DNA of 9,121 nucleotides from Nitrospirota bacterium (GTDB lineage: Bacteria > Nitrospirota_A > Leptospirillia > Leptospirillales > Leptospirillaceae). Position 1 is the first letter of the stretch. Every line of letters begins with the position of its first letter. The DNA lies in the NCBI GenBank assembly GCA_021844275.1, contig JAKBTR010000066.1, positions 1 through 9,121 on the forward strand, given 5' to 3'. The position numbers were made by a program, and so were the translations under genes. Under the pieces are notes generated by a model. That model made no database searches. It saw only the letters and a program-made list of their open reading frames with translations, and was not told the DNA's origin. Positions 1 through 5,535 of this stretch are shown here, in pieces.

Positions 1-601
1 GAGAGATCAGTCGTACTTTCTCGGAAATGAGGGTGTCGATTCGGGAGGTTTCTTGATCGAGGAAAGAGGAGATGATGGTCTGTTCCTTGCTTTCTGGGAG
101 TGGACACTGGATGTTACCAATTAATTCAAGATTTAATCCGTCGCGCAAATCCCCGCCAGAAATATTGCGAATATTCTGGTAGTTGGATGTTAGCCACCAG
201 AATAAAAAACGAGGCGTGATTTCATTTTCAGGAACAATTGCAGCCATTGATTGATTGCATGTAGCTTCGATTGCTAATTGTGCAACCATTCCTTTTGTTT
301 TTCCTTGACCGGCTAGGGCAATAAGCAATGATCCAGGATTGATCCATTGTGTACTGCTATTTTCATAGGCCTCTTGGGAAATAAAATCAGATGGCTCTGA
401 GATCATGCATTGGTTTACAGCTCCAGAGTTAAGCCATGGGATGGTTCCATTTGTCCAATAGTCCTGATTCGTTTTGTCTGGAGTACCCCCTGAATATATT
501 CGAGAAAGCCAGCGAAGCCGCCCCTTATTCCAATGCTCTGGCACTTCCCCCAGCCATGCCACCCCGGAGTCCTTGTATTTTGGATATTGGGGGTAGCTCA
601 A
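1..601 (-). CDS. hsdS: Type I restriction-modification specificity subunit HsdS (3' end beyond window)
   Basis: This is the DNA-recognition subunit of a type I restriction-modification enzyme; it joins HsdM (and HsdR) and chooses the target sequence. I translated the frame by hand: it stays open for 200 codons to the left edge, so the C-terminal part is missing. The N-terminus has the usual HsdS signature (KDSGVAWLGEVPEHW, about residues 10-24), then IYSGGTPDK, a first target-recognition domain with IPWLNSGAV and FLFWWLTS, and the start of the conserved central helix (SKEQTIISSFLDQETSRID, about 173-191). The start is TTG at 601-599. It overlaps the stop of the abi gene (TTGA), with GGAGGG just upstream as ribosome binding site; no ATG fits the N-terminus better. 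The recognition-domain part looks more AT-rich than its neighbours, as is common for exchanged specificity domains. Family call is firm; the recognised sequence cannot be read. Confidence 0.93.
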   Translation of the reverse strand, partial: MSYPQYPKYKDSGVAWLGEVPEHWNKGRLRWLSRIYSGGTPDKTNQDYWTNGTIPWLNSGAVNQCMISEPSDFISQEAYENSSTQWINPGSLLIALAGQGKTKGMVAQLAIEATCNQSMAAIVPENEITPRFLFWWLTSNYQNIRNISGGDLRDGLNLELIGNIQCPLPESKEQTIISSFLDQETSRIDTLISEKVRLIS

Positions 602-1515
602 GCCGGCACCCTCCAGATTTCTTCTTGTCTCCAGTTCTCTTTGAACCTCATCTCCTTTGGAGAGATCATTGGATGAGATTCCACCAGACAAACGAATCTC
701 CTATGCCAGGTGGAACGAGGGGAGACAATGCGTATGAGATAGGCCAGCAAAGTCATTGTGTTGCCAAGCCGACCATCCTCCACCGGGTTGAACGAATTTG
801 CCAGTTCTGCAGGTTTTTTCCTAGGAATTTGCATTTTCAGGGAAAACGATCGATTCCAGATTCGCCCATGATGAGCACAGAGGTTGCGGACGATGGACAA
901 ATGATGGGAAAACGATACCAGGACTTTTTCATCCAGTTCGTAGACATCGGCGATACTCTGTCGGTCTGTAGGATCTTTAAGATTTTGCAGCCAGAGCGAA
1001 ATGTGCCCAAGGGCCATCAGCTCGCAGGCAACCCAGATGGGCGGAAGTTCTAAATGGTTATAGTTGTTTCGGTAGTGTTCGGCAAAGATCTCCCGGCTTC
1101 TCCGATATTCTTTTTCGAGTTCCTCCTTGCAGGTCTCCCACACGTCCCGTCGTCGAAAGAGGTCGGGATTGGTATGGGCGAAAGGACCGTATTTCAACGC
1201 CAGAGAGTGTGCCCATCGGGCGCGTAAAGAAATTTCCACCCGCTCGATGGCATCGAGAAGCAGAAGGCGGAGTTCGAGGTCGAAGTCGTACAACAGGAGG
1301 ATTTCTTCCAGCGTGGTGTCCCGACGAAATGCATGTTGCCCGCTGCTATCTTTTAATTCAAAGGGCAACCAATAGGCCCGAAGCCTGTAATAGTTGATGT
1401 GGGTCAAAAGGTGCCGGGCGTATTCCCGATCCGGGATGGACAAACCGCGTTCAAGGAGGAGATCTATTTGCTGGTCTACGCTCAGGGGGGGCTTTGGAAA
1501 GGATGCCGGAGTCAT
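598..1515 (-). CDS. Abi_2 (AbiD/AbiF-type) abortive-infection protein inside the hsd operon
   Basis: Predicted phage-defence protein of the Abi_2 family (AbiD/AbiF), 305 residues from ATG at 1515. Features seen: the N-terminal PPLSVDQQIDLLLERGL block (about residues 9-25), INYYRLRAYW (about 40-49), LLYDFDLELR then LDAIERVEISLRARWAH (about 74-103), and the C-terminal RNLCAHHGRIWNR (from about residue 210). R210 and H215 form an Rx4H pair, the HEPN-type signature linked to RNA cleavage in related proteins; nuclease activity here is inference. The frame is open up to an ATG at 1554, but that codon lies in the loop of a terminator-like hairpin and has no ribosome binding site. The ATG at 1515 has AAGGG seven bases upstream. 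The gene's stop overlaps the hsdS TTG start, and its start overlaps the stop of a doubtful small ORF. Its place between hsdM and hsdS suggests co-expression with the restriction system, perhaps as a backup when restriction fails. Confidence 0.88.
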   Translation of the reverse strand: MTPASFPKPPLSVDQQIDLLLERGLSIPDREYARHLLTHINYYRLRAYWLPFELKDSSGQHAFRRDTTLEEILLLYDFDLELRLLLLDAIERVEISLRARWAHSLALKYGPFAHTNPDLFRRRDVWETCKEELEKEYRRSREIFAEHYRNNYNHLELPPIWVACELMALGHISLWLQNLKDPTDRQSIADVYELDEKVLVSFSHHLSIVRNLCAHHGRIWNRSFSLKMQIPRKKPAELANSFNPVEDGRLGNTMTLLAYLIRIVSPRSTWHRRFVCLVESHPMISPKEMRFKENWRQEEIWRVPA

Positions 1516-1883
1516 TGTCCGGCCCTTAAAACAAAAAACCCGCCTGGTGCGCATCGTTGAGAGGCGGGGCGGGTGTTGTTGATTTTGATCTTATAGGAGC
1601 TTGGCCTTTCTGTCAAATTGTCGGAAGGACAAAAGCGGCCGTTTCGTCCAATGATTAAATCTTTGGGTGTGTTTGCCTCCGATGAAAATAGACCGGATTT
1701 CCCATGGATTTTTGGAGGATCGAGAAGGTCCCCCCGAATGGCTTCCTGGAACAGGATCAAGGCTTCAGAGTGCCGGTGAGTCCCCCACGCCGACCATTTT
1801 TCGACATAGGGCCACGTTCGGAGGAGACAATTCATCCGGAGTGAAAGGCGACAGAGAGAAGCGTGCGGATCGGGCCGGATCAC
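1512..1883 (-). CDS. Doubtful small ORF bridging hsdM and the abi gene
   Basis: A 123-codon frame that I cannot assign to any family. In its favour: it begins at GTG overlapping the hsdM stop (GTGA), with GGAAAGG seven bases upstream, and its own TGA overlaps the abi ATG (ATGA), so it fills the hsdM-abi gap exactly. Its first two thirds contain a plausible protein-like stretch (TWPYVEKWSAW, HSEALILFQEAIRGDLLD) with codon endings not unlike its neighbours. Against it: the C-terminal third is low in recognisable structure, and its DNA contains a strong promoter-like element and a terminator-like hairpin, so the stretch could equally be a 365-base intergenic leader. No other reading frame in this gap looks better. 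It could also be the remnant of a gene. No function is proposed. Confidence 0.33.
   Translation of the reverse strand: MIRPDPHASLCRLSLRMNCLLRTWPYVEKWSAWGTHRHSEALILFQEAIRGDLLDPPKIHGKSGLFSSEANTPKDLIIGRNGRFCPSDNLTERPSSYKIKINNTRPASQRCAPGGFFVLRAGQ
1526..1568 (-). terminator. Terminator-like hairpin (possible attenuator) in the abi leader
   Basis: Read on the minus strand, CCCGCCT (1562-1568) can pair with AGGCGGG (1539-1545), a 7-bp GC-rich stem with a 16-base loop, followed directly by TTTTTTGTTTTAA (1526-1538). This is the form of an intrinsic terminator. It lies between the candidate promoter and the abi start codon, so it would cut transcripts short before abi unless transcription reads through. 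The long loop weakens the call. A second CCGCC copy just upstream of the stem offers an alternative pairing. Confidence 0.5.
1588..1616 (-). promoter_or_regulatory. Sigma70-like promoter for the abi (and hsdS) genes
   Basis: On the minus strand a perfect -35 box TTGACA (1611-1616) is followed after 17 bases by TAAGAT (1588-1593, four of six consensus matches). Transcription would start near 1581, about 65 bases before the abi ATG and just ahead of the hairpin at 1539-1568. It could give abi and hsdS their own transcript, independent of hsdM. The -10 box is only fair and no experiment supports it. Confidence 0.45.
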
Positions 1884-3622
1884 TCGGTCACCTTTCCCAG
1901 TAGTTCCATGATCCGGGACTCCACAGCCTTGAGATCCGCTTTGATCTCTTCCAGAGGGCGAGGAGGCTTAAAAACATAGAAGTACCGGTTGAAATTGATT
2001 TCGTATCCGACTTTCCCGGCTTTTCCGTCTTTCTCGTCGCGAATCTCTTCATTGATCCAGGCATCCGGAACGTGAGGCTTCACTTCCCTCTCGAAGTATT
2101 CGTTTATGTCCTCTTTTAGAGGAACATTTTCGGTATCCCGGAGATCCGGATCATAGGTTTTTTGTCCTTTCTTGACCTTGACCGTTTTTCCGGGAGCTGG
2201 GGGTCGGTCTATAGTGATCTTCCGAAATCCGAAGTCTTGTGTATCGAAGATCTTGGAGATTCCTTTATTCTCGAACTCCCCATAGACCCGCGTGATCTCC
2301 CGGATGTTCTCGTCCGTCAGATAGTTTCGTTTGTTGCCCAGGGATTTTCGCATTTTGGCGTATAGGTCCACCGCATTGATCAGCTGGACCTTGTTTTTTC
2401 GTTCCTGAGATTTCCGATTCGAGAGGATCCAGACATAGGTGGCGATTCCTGTGTTGTAAAAGAGGTCGGTCGGCATGGCAATGATCGCTTCCAGCCAATC
2501 GTTTTCCAGTATCCACCGGCGGATTTCCGATTCCCCGCTTCCAGCGTCCCCTGTAAACAGGGGACTACCATTCAAGACGATCCCGATCCGGCTTCCTCCT
2601 TCACCCGAAGGTCTCATTTTTGAAAGAAGGTGGAGGAGGAAGAGAAGGCTTCCATCGGAGACTCTGGGAAGACCCGGTCCGAACCGGCCCCCATACCCTT
2701 TTCGTTCATGTTCATTGCGAACGAAGTCCTGGATTTTCTTCCAATCCACCCCAAAAGGAGGATTCGAGAGCATGTAGTCGAATTTCTCCTGTGGAAAGGC
2801 ATCCTGGCTGAAGCTGTTCCCGCTGGCTATTCTGTTCGGGTCTTGCCCCTTGATCATCATGTCGGCTTTGCAGATGGAATAGGATTCGTCATTCAATTCC
2901 TGGCCGAACACGGTAAGGCGCATATCGGGATTGTGTTCTCGGAGGTAGTCTTCGGCGGCCGACAGCATCCCTCCAGTGCCGGCGGCCGGATCGTAAAGAG
3001 ACCTCACCACCCCAGCTTTTGAAAGGGCCTCGTCATCAGCGTCGAAGAGAATGTTCACCATGAGCCGTATCACTTCCCGTGGGGTAAAATGTTCTCCCGC
3101 CGTTTCATTGGAGGCTTCCGCAAACTTCCGGATCAGTTCTTCGAAAATGAGGCCCATTTCCTCATTGGGAACCTTGTCGGGGTGGAGATCGATCGTGGTG
3201 AATTTCTGAACGATCATGAAAAGAAGGTTCTTACTGTCCAGGTTGGAGATTTGTTCCGTAAAGCGAAATCGTTCAAACACATCCCGGGCATTTTCGGAGA
3301 GGTCTCCGAGGTAGGACTCGAGGTTCTGTCGGATATGCTGGGGATCGTCCAAGAGCTTGGAAAAGGTGAAACGGGAGACGGAATAGAATTTCTGCCCGGA
3401 GACTTTCAAGAGGAAGGGGGCGAGGTCTTTGATTCCTGAGTTTTTCCGGGAGTTGTATTCTTGGAGAACTTGGCTTTTGGTTGGTTCGAGAACGCAGTCC
3501 AATCGGCGAAGGACGGTAAAGGGCAGGATGACTTTTCCGTAGTCGGCCTGCTTGTAATCTCCCCTGAGCAGATCAGCAACGGACCAGAGAAAGGCCGCCT
3601 TTTCCGAAAAGTTTAATGTCAT
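1880..3622 (-). CDS. hsdM: Type I restriction-modification DNA methyltransferase subunit HsdM
   Basis: N6-adenine methyltransferase subunit of a type I system; with HsdS it methylates the host's recognition sites using S-adenosylmethionine. The 580-residue length is usual. Order of parts: N-terminal HsdM helical domain (about 8-150, including FLWSVADLLRG and YGKVILPFTVLRRLD), the GEHFTPREV block that opens the catalytic domain (about 176-184), the SAM-binding motif DPAAGTGG (211-218), VFGQELND (about 238-245), the catalytic NPPF (287-290), and a C-terminal helix (about 553-580, LEEIKADLKAVESRIMELL) that probably contacts HsdS. ATG at 3622 has GGAG a few bases upstream. All key motifs are intact, so it should be active. 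It is the first gene after the integrase, about 76 bases away; the matching hsdS lies two reading frames downstream. hsdR is not in the window and may lie further left. Confidence 0.97.
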   Translation of the reverse strand: MTLNFSEKAAFLWSVADLLRGDYKQADYGKVILPFTVLRRLDCVLEPTKSQVLQEYNSRKNSGIKDLAPFLLKVSGQKFYSVSRFTFSKLLDDPQHIRQNLESYLGDLSENARDVFERFRFTEQISNLDSKNLLFMIVQKFTTIDLHPDKVPNEEMGLIFEELIRKFAEASNETAGEHFTPREVIRLMVNILFDADDEALSKAGVVRSLYDPAAGTGGMLSAAEDYLREHNPDMRLTVFGQELNDESYSICKADMMIKGQDPNRIASGNSFSQDAFPQEKFDYMLSNPPFGVDWKKIQDFVRNEHERKGYGGRFGPGLPRVSDGSLLFLLHLLSKMRPSGEGGSRIGIVLNGSPLFTGDAGSGESEIRRWILENDWLEAIIAMPTDLFYNTGIATYVWILSNRKSQERKNKVQLINAVDLYAKMRKSLGNKRNYLTDENIREITRVYGEFENKGISKIFDTQDFGFRKITIDRPPAPGKTVKVKKGQKTYDPDLRDTENVPLKEDINEYFEREVKPHVPDAWINEEIRDEKDGKAGKVGYEINFNRYFYVFKPPRPLEEIKADLKAVESRIMELLGKVTE

Positions 3623-3669
3623 GCGTTCTCCAACATGTTGAACTTATTGGTTTTGCCTCCTTGTGTGCC

Positions 3670-3698
3670 ATCCTAGCTGAAACTTACCCCTAAACCAA
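3670..3698 (-). promoter_or_regulatory. Weak candidate promoter for hsdM
   Basis: In the short gap after the integrase, the minus strand has TTGGTT (3693-3698) and, 17 bases on, TAGGAT (3670-3675, four of six matches to the -10 consensus), ending about 48 bases before the hsdM ATG. The -35 match is only the TTG core, so this is tentative; hsdM may instead be read from the integrase transcript. The rest of the gap holds an AAGGAGG with no start codon at a suitable distance. Confidence 0.25.
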
Positions 3699-4676
3699 CT
3701 ACTGTAGCCTCTCTGCAAGGTCCTCCGCCCGAAGATGAGTGTATCGCGCCAACATCTGAAGCGTCTTATGTCCAGTAATCGTTCTGACCTCCATCGTATC
3801 AAACCCCTTCTCAAAAAGCCGACTTGTGGCCTCGTGCCGGAGATCGTGAAAGTGTAGTCCGGAAATTCCTGTTTCCCGACATGCCTTGGCAAAGCCCTGT
3901 GAAATCGCGTCCAGGCCAATATCCCAGACCCTCCCGTCGATTCTGCGGGCATTCAGACGTTCCTTGAGGATTGCCACGGCAACGGAGGAGAGGGGAACGA
4001 TTCTTTTCTGACCGTTTTTCGTTTCCGGAAGCGTCACTGTCCGTTTCTTGAGATCCACCATCTCCCAGGTTATTCCCGCAAGTTCTCCACGGCGCATGGC
4101 GGTTTCCAGGGCGAATCGGATCACCTGGTTCATTTCTTCGGACGAGGATTCGAGGAGCTTTTCGAGTTCTCCCGGTTGAAGCCTCCGGTCACGCCCAGCC
4201 GGAGGTGAGGGCATTCGGATCGACTTGACGGGATTCGTGAGGCCTTCCATCCCCCATTCTTTCCGGGCAATCTCGAAAAGGTGGGAAATGATCGCGAGCT
4301 CCAGACGGACGGTATTGGCTGAATAGCCGGCTTTCAGGCGGTCATCCCGATAGGAGGCTATGTCGTTTCCACGAATGCTTGCCAGGACACGTTTTGCCAA
4401 AGGGTGATTCTTCCAGATGGAAATCCGGGTTTTTTCCCGACGGAACCCCTTCTTGGCGGATGAAACTTCTTTTTCGTATCGGACCAGGGCTTCGGAAAGA
4501 GTCGTGTTCTCTGCTTCCTTTCTGGAAACAAAAATGCCCCGATCCATTTCACCTTCGATCTGTCTGGCCCAGGCCTCGGCAGCGGATTTTGTGTCGAAAG
4601 TCCGAGTGATGCGATCGAAGCCTTTTCTTTTGACGATTGCCCGCCAGGAACCGCTTCGTTTCTGGAAGTATGCCAT
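3699..4676 (-). CDS. int: Tyrosine-recombinase integrase of a tRNA-Leu genomic island
   Basis: Phage-type site-specific recombinase that inserts and excises the island; 325 residues from ATG at 4676. Seen: an N-terminal arm-type DNA-binding region (about 1-50, AYFQKRSGSWRAIVKRKGF), a helical core-binding domain (about 60-165), and a complete catalytic domain with R195 (TAMRRGEL), K220 (TKNG), H277 and R280 (HDLRH), H303 (TGHKT) and the nucleophile Y312 (ARYTHL). All catalytic residues are present, so the enzyme looks functional. The frame stays open upstream to 4766, but the ATG at 4676 has AGGAGGAAG before it and begins the expected MAYFQKRSGSW N-terminus. The gene is transcribed away from the 3' end of tRNA-Leu, which starts 127 bases upstream; this placement marks the tRNA as the attachment site. 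The specific family beyond tyrosine recombinase is not resolved. Confidence 0.95.
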   Translation of the reverse strand: MAYFQKRSGSWRAIVKRKGFDRITRTFDTKSAAEAWARQIEGEMDRGIFVSRKEAENTTLSEALVRYEKEVSSAKKGFRREKTRISIWKNHPLAKRVLASIRGNDIASYRDDRLKAGYSANTVRLELAIISHLFEIARKEWGMEGLTNPVKSIRMPSPPAGRDRRLQPGELEKLLESSSEEMNQVIRFALETAMRRGELAGITWEMVDLKKRTVTLPETKNGQKRIVPLSSVAVAILKERLNARRIDGRVWDIGLDAISQGFAKACRETGISGLHFHDLRHEATSRLFEKGFDTMEVRTITGHKTLQMLARYTHLRAEDLAERLQ

Positions 4677-4735
4677 TTTTCGATCTTCCTCCTGGAGAAA
4701 TTTTGGATGGAAAGATCCTAGCATTTTTGAAGTCC

Positions 4736-4754
4736 GGGCACCATAGGGGCACCA
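4736..4754. repeat. Direct repeat GGGCACCA x2, possible integrase binding sites
   Basis: Two identical 8-base copies, GGGCACCA at 4736-4743 and 4747-4754, start 11 bases apart, about one turn of the helix. They lie between the integrase start and the tRNA 3' end, where arm-type sites for integrase or an excision factor are often found. They also resemble the end of the tRNA gene read on the plus strand (TGGTGCC on the minus reads GGCACCA). Role is inferred from position and spacing only. The remaining 4677-4802 stretch is AT-rich near 4781-4800 but has no convincing promoter. Confidence 0.45.
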
Positions 4755-4802
4755 AATTAATTTCATGAAGTAAGGGTAGGTTTTATATTATGGCTTAAAT
4801 TC

Positions 4803-4889
4803 TGGTGCCGGAGACCGGGATCGAACCGGTATGACCTTTCGGTCGAGGGATTTTAAGTCCCTTGCGTCTGCCTGTTTCGCCACTCCGGC
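4803..4889 (-). tRNA. tRNA-Leu (anticodon UAA)
   Basis: An 87-base cloverleaf with encoded CCA. The acceptor stem GCCGGAG pairs with CTCCGGC (4807-4813), discriminator base A, CCA at 4803-4805. The anticodon arm is AGGGA-CTTAAAA-TCCCT, giving anticodon TAA. A long variable arm, GACC-GAAA-GGTC, and a T arm ACCGG-TTCGATC-CCGGT fit a class II leucine tRNA. It reads UUA (and probably UUG) codons. The 3' end is the likely attachment site of the adjoining island and remains intact. No terminator follows it before the integrase, so its transcript may read into int. Confidence 0.97.
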
Positions 4890-4916
4890 CAAAAGGAGAG
4901 GAAAGCGATGAAGATG

Positions 4917-4945
4917 ATCATATCCGGACGGTTTGATGTTCTCAA
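4917..4945 (-). promoter_or_regulatory. Promoter of tRNA-Leu
   Basis: On the minus strand TTGAGA (4940-4945) and TATGAT (4917-4922) are separated by exactly 17 bases; each matches five of six sigma70 consensus positions. Transcription would begin near 4910, leaving a leader of about 20 bases before the tRNA. The tRNA therefore need not depend on the envelope-gene operon that ends at 4956. Confidence 0.7.
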
Positions 4946-4955
4946 GAGACCTGTG

Positions 4956-5510
4956 TCATTTTCCCGGATAGGCCCCTTGCCATTCGTAGCGGATATGGTG
5001 GCCATGACCGCAGAAAATGACCGGCATCTTCCGAACCGGGGGCGTGTATCCGTTCAAGTGGATCAGGGGGAGGTGCCGGGGAGGGCTTTGCCAGACAGTC
5101 AGTGTAAAGCAGCCGGTTCGTGTCTGAAAAGAGAAGGTGTCGGGAGATGTATTCTGTACGGGAGCCAGTGAAAATCGGACCCGGTCTTTGGAGAGTCTCT
5201 CCAGAACAATCTCCTTGCGGGGGGACTGACTGGAAAGGATACTTACCGCCCCGCCGGGATCGGAGATCGTTCCGGAATAGAAGGTACCGGGACGAACGGC
5301 GATGACGGAGAGAGAGAACGCCTGGGGGATATGGGAGAGGTATATCCCTTCCGCATCCTTTCGAAGATGATGCAGAAGGGGATCCCCGCCTTTTTCGCGG
5401 GCGTAGGATGCGGGGAGACACAAAGCGAGGGAAAAAAGAAACAGAAAAAAAGTGAAAAACGGAGTTTTCATGGGTTTTTGTCCATGGGGTGAAAGTGAGA
5501 GTTTTCCCAA
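4956..5510 (-). CDS. Small secreted protein of unknown function
   Basis: I do not recognise a family. The protein has a clear export signal: MKTPFFTFFLFLFSLALCLPASYA, with a likely cleavage after SYA, leaving a mature periplasmic or exported protein of about 147 residues. The mature part looks beta-rich (RFSLAPVQNT, CFTLTVW) and holds two cysteines (in TGCFTL and IFCGHGHH) that could form a disulfide; the tail CGHGHH could bind a metal. Two starts are possible: TTG at 5510 with GGAGGAG nine bases upstream (184 residues, a 13-residue leader before the signal) or ATG at 5471 with little ribosome-binding sequence (171 residues). The first has the better ribosome site, the second the more typical signal peptide. 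It follows the glycosyltransferase by about 25 bases and is probably the last gene of that operon. The stretch to the tRNA shows no clear terminator. Confidence 0.72.
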   Translation of the reverse strand: MGKLSLSPHGQKPMKTPFFTFFLFLFSLALCLPASYAREKGGDPLLHHLRKDAEGIYLSHIPQAFSLSVIAVRPGTFYSGTISDPGGAVSILSSQSPRKEIVLERLSKDRVRFSLAPVQNTSPDTFSFQTRTGCFTLTVWQSPPRHLPLIHLNGYTPPVRKMPVIFCGHGHHIRYEWQGAYPGK

Positions 5511-5535
5511 AACACCTCGCTCCTCCGGATTGTCG

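Larger units (their letters stand above)
1..4830 (-). mobile_element. Genomic island integrated at tRNA-Leu (one end only)
   Basis: Inferred from the integrase next to a tRNA 3' end, followed by defence cargo (hsdM, abi, hsdS). The right boundary should lie inside the 3' part of the tRNA gene (about 4803-4830); the exact crossover cannot be set without the other attachment site. The left boundary, expected to carry a copy of the tRNA 3' end, is outside the window: I saw no second copy of this segment here. Whether the element can still move is unknown, though its integrase is intact. Confidence 0.75.

Noticed and set aside
436..1053. Plus-strand open frame of 205 codons
   Set aside because: It overlaps the hsdS 5' part and the abi 3' half, both of which match known families on the other strand; its product shows no domain.
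3623..3640. Five-codon mini-ORF (MLENA) overlapping the hsdM start
   Set aside because: It ends with ATGA at the hsdM start, but has no ribosome site at a suitable distance and is short enough to arise by chance.
4677..4766. 30-residue N-terminal extension of the integrase
   Set aside because: The ATG at 4676 has a good ribosome binding site and gives the usual integrase N-terminus; the extension covers the direct repeats and looks non-coding.
5469..5486. Five-codon mini-ORF (MDKNP) overlapping the ATG at 5471
   Set aside because: Too short to be meaningful and lacking a ribosome binding site.
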